Positions 7,201-8,287 of a DNA stretch of 8,287 bases are shown here, in pieces. Positions within the stretch are counted from its first letter, which is position 1, and every line of letters starts with the position of its first letter. The DNA is from UMGS1474 sp050946775. GTDB taxonomy: Bacteria > Bacillota > Clostridia > Oscillospirales > Acutalibacteraceae. The notes under the pieces were generated by a model, which was not told where the DNA came from, did not search any database, and saw only the letters and a program-made list of their open reading frames with translations. The stretch is taken from positions 1 through 8,287 of the forward strand of contig JBMNVL010000084.1 of NCBI GenBank assembly GCA_050946775.1, read 5' to 3'. A program made the translations under genes and the position numbers.

Positions 7201-8227
7201 TGCCGATCAGGACACCGTCGACAACCCCAACCGCCGCCAGGGCGATTTCTCCTACAAATACCGGCTGGAATTTTCGCAAGACGGCGAAACCTGGTATCCC
7301 ATCGTCGACCGCACCGAAAATGACAGCGAGACCTCCCACGATTACTATGAGTTTGCGCAAAAGATCGGCGCGCGGTATTTCCGGGTGACCAACACCGGCG
7401 CGGTGCCGCAGGGCGGCAAATTTGCCGTCAGCGGCCTGCGGGTATTCGGCGACCCGGTGGGCGCTTTGCCCGGCGAAGTGGAAGACTTCACGGTGGAACG
7501 CTATCCCGAGGACGAACGCACGGCCAGCGTGTCCTGGGATCCCGTCCCGGGAGCACAGGGCTATATCATCCGCTTCGGCACCGAAGAGGATCAACTGTAT
7601 AACCATCAGCAGGTGATCGGCGACAACGGGTTTACCCTGCATTGCCTCAACCGCGGCGTGGATTACTACTTTACGGTGGACAGCTACGGCGAGGGCGGCG
7701 TTACCAAAGGCACCACCGTCAAGAAAGCCCCCTGGACGGTGGATCCCGCCATCCCGGACGATCCCGGTCCCGACGATCCCGATCCCGACGATCCCGGTCC
7801 TGACGATCCCGGTCCGACGACCGGCCCGGTGAAGGTGGACGGCTATCCCGTTTACGAAGCCGAGGCGGCGCAGGTGGAAAACGCCAACGTCAGCAACGAT
7901 GCGCCGGCTTCCGGCGGCAAAACGATTCACAATATGCACAACGCCGGCGCGGCCGTCACCTTTACCGGGGTGGCAAGCCCCGGCGCGACCGCCATCCTTA
8001 AGGTGACCTACTCCAACGGCAACGCCGGCGTGTCGGGATGCGGCGTGATCGTCAACGGCCAGACGCTGCCGGATATCTCCCTGCCGGTGACCGCCAACTG
8101 GAACACCTTCGTTACGGTGGACGTGCCGCTCAGCGGTCTGACCGCCGACGGCGGCAACACCGTCCGTCTGGAAGGGAGAAACGCCGGCTTCAACCTCGAC
8201 TATATCCAACTCGTCCCGGCCGCGTGA
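4298..8227 (+). CDS. Secreted multimodular GH43-like glycoside hydrolase with internal dockerin
   Basis: This 1309-residue extracellular enzyme has a signal peptide (about 1-28, likely cleaved after ATADA). Two beta-sandwich-like modules I cannot name (about 35-194 and 205-370) come next, followed by two FIVAR-like helical repeats (about 372-434 and 435-497), a type I dockerin (502-565), a GH43-like propeller (about 586-895), a CBM32-like domain (906-1051), an FnIII-like domain (about 1058-1142), an acidic Pro/Asp linker (1149-1179) and a CBM35/CBM6-like domain (1182-1309, opening with YEAEAA). Likely catalytic residues are D608 (AADPA), D702 (WGDPA) and E777 (LEGGW). It starts 18 bp after the first glycosidase, with AGGAGG 7 bases before the ATG, so the two are an operon. 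There is no sortase motif; attachment would be through the dockerin and binding domains. The substrate is unknown. Confidence 0.93.
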   Translation: MKRMQKCLVALLAACLLLATAPLTATADAPSAGEECVIGRLMPEGAVREYEAGKTFLGGTIEAAVPVNVRDCEKADLAVRFSYRITRSDGVTGPGSLSRLRNGYVDITDSAGTQLARFGSPTQNAVAGDKREAGQWLDVSYSLASMKDGSGRIASVKLGDYNDFPNRKDDGSFEFSDGGDITLYMEVRDLRIVDTTKYADGTPIPRYTVTTFNGISGVHPAFNASQWYADWKYADVYPVSLEGDRHRYRLQMTLAFSSSDPSVDLDRCWSSLYVKLRSSDVTGKPGDPGGASNSEHNAGWDFTPANLPTENGVARLSIDLGSIPTNSRGLMDWSDVRRMIAVAGVSNEYKSRIGDITMTLSDVQIVDLTAVSDLRAALKGVMDDSTAPSGDADKAVYDAALAEANALYADETATVAALQAAMAALKAARAATAADKAALLSLLEDEIDPAGYTADTAEVYLLARQTAQQAADTDGTTVAAVNTAYSALKEARYALVPDRSPHWGDVDLQAGVTAADALLALQAATGKIALSPDQTARADVDGVTGVTAADALLILQYATGKITAFPVGGDLSSMTEAMISADPLTFCNPINLNYQYQADYNGSREAADPAVVVFKGEYWLFASHNDGYWHSPDLYDWTFVPVNVNDPVQSEFKKFAPATMVIGDTLYVTHSQSGAFLKTTNPADPGAWVSLGKPYQGYEWGDPAWLYDDPADGGDGYVYAVQGTSPTAPIVVMKFDPNDNMKMVAGPVECVRMDLANHGWEISGDNNTNYTGRPFLEGGWLNKYDGKYYLTYALPGTADASYADGCCVADDPMGPYTYCAHSPVIRKASGFVRGAGHGCLFEDMDGHWWKVDTVALSVNTGFERRLAIFPAIFDDEGDLYANTVLGDYPLYRPTKSDDPFFATGPEWSLLSLGKQATASSILSRQHAPAKATEENMRTWWSAATGDVGEWLQVDLGDVYGVWSVQVNFADQDTVDNPNRRQGDFSYKYRLEFSQDGETWYPIVDRTENDSETSHDYYEFAQKIGARYFRVTNTGAVPQGGKFAVSGLRVFGDPVGALPGEVEDFTVERYPEDERTASVSWDPVPGAQGYIIRFGTEEDQLYNHQQVIGDNGFTLHCLNRGVDYYFTVDSYGEGGVTKGTTVKKAPWTVDPAIPDDPGPDDPDPDDPGPDDPGPTTGPVKVDGYPVYEAEAAQVENANVSNDAPASGGKTIHNMHNAGAAVTFTGVASPGATAILKVTYSNGNAGVSGCGVIVNGQTLPDISLPVTANWNTFVTVDVPLSGLTADGGNTVRLEGRNAGFNLDYIQLVPAA
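5801..5992 (+). other. Dockerin type I coding segment inside the second glycosidase
   Basis: Residues 502-565 contain two copies of a calcium-loop-plus-helix motif, beginning at D505 and D539, each with the core GVTAADALL and ending in ATGKI. This is the duplicated dockerin pattern, which in known cellulosomes docks into cohesins. Loop positions 1, 3, 9 and 12 are kept (Asp, Asp, Thr, Asp), but position 5, normally Asp, is Q509 in the first loop and V543 in the second. The domain sits between the FIVAR repeats and the catalytic propeller rather than at a terminus. Confidence 0.88.
6050..7720 (+). repeat. Tandem paralogous copy B (GH43-CBM32-FnIII)
   Basis: This is the counterpart of 2639-4267 within the second glycosidase. 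The copy starts (TFCNPIN here, TVCNPIN in copy A) and ends (GTTV) at matching domain edges, so the block moved or was duplicated as a complete three-domain unit. Confidence 0.9.
7757..7816 (+). repeat. Four 15-bp tandem repeats encoding a DDPGP linker
   Basis: Units at 7757-7771, 7772-7786, 7787-7801 and 7802-7816 follow the pattern gacgatcccggtccc with one to two changes each. They encode DDPGP, DDPDP, DDPGP and DDPGP. The result is a flexible acidic linker between the FnIII-like and CBM35-like domains. Near-identical DNA units suggest slippage growth, so unit number may vary between strains. Confidence 0.93.
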
Positions 8228-8287
8228 TCCAAACCGAAAAAACCGCCACAAGGGAGAGGCTGCGTAAGGAAGAAACAAACCCACTCT
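8228..8287 (+). other. Downstream of the operon: no terminator seen, possible next gene
   Basis: The 60 bases after the second glycosidase hold no terminator hairpin with a T-run. There are two ribosome-binding-like stretches, aagggag (8250-8256) and aaggaag (8266-8272), but no start codon at a suitable distance inside the window. A third operon gene could start just past the right edge, which cannot be decided here. Confidence 0.35.

Noticed and set aside
2591..8284. A 1897-codon open frame on the minus strand across both glycosidases
   Set aside because: It is in exact codon register with the sense genes and has no stop only because TTA, CTA and TCA are not used there. The sense strand has clear domains, ribosome binding sites and a promoter.

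Overview
The window reads as a chromosomal segment of a GC-rich, Gram-positive, clostridial anaerobe, possibly an Oscillospirales- or Christensenellales-like gut or rumen bacterium. The evidence is a T-box leader controlling an aminoacyl-tRNA synthetase, strong AGGAGG-type ribosome binding sites, near-consensus sigma-A promoters, and a secreted enzyme carrying FIVAR repeats and a type I dockerin. No gene in the window fixes the species, so this placement is inference.

Left part (about 1-2480, minus strand) is a translation block. A 644-residue threonyl-tRNA synthetase (thrS) is read leftward from a TTGACA-17-TATTCT promoter through a threonine-type T-box leader with a textbook T-box element and a 13-bp terminator. 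Just past its stop codon is a tRNA-Gly(CCC) gene with its own TTGCAA-17-TATACT promoter, an encoded CCA end and a strong intrinsic terminator that begins right at the CCA. No convincing terminator separates thrS from the tRNA, so some read-through transcript is plausible.

Right part (about 2560-8227, plus strand) is a carbohydrate-degradation operon transcribed divergently from thrS from a TTGACG-17-TATACT promoter. The first gene encodes a 551-residue glycoside hydrolase of the five-bladed propeller type (GH43-like) followed by a discoidin/CBM32-like domain and a fibronectin III-like domain; it has no signal peptide. The second gene starts 18 bp later and encodes a 1309-residue secreted enzyme. 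In order it has a signal peptide, two beta-sandwich-like modules I cannot name, two FIVAR-like helical repeats, a mid-chain dockerin, then the same GH43-CBM32-FnIII block as the first gene, an acidic DDPGP-repeat linker and a CBM35/CBM6-like domain. The two genes are tandem paralogues over about 1.6 kb.

The two hydrolases probably act on the same or related glycans, one outside the cell and one apparently inside. The substrate cannot be read from the sequence. The most interesting points are the leaderless copy that keeps extracellular-type binding domains, the unusually placed dockerin that lacks one calcium ligand in both loops, and the two unnamed N-terminal modules. I saw no CRISPR array, insertion sequence, phage gene or defence system.
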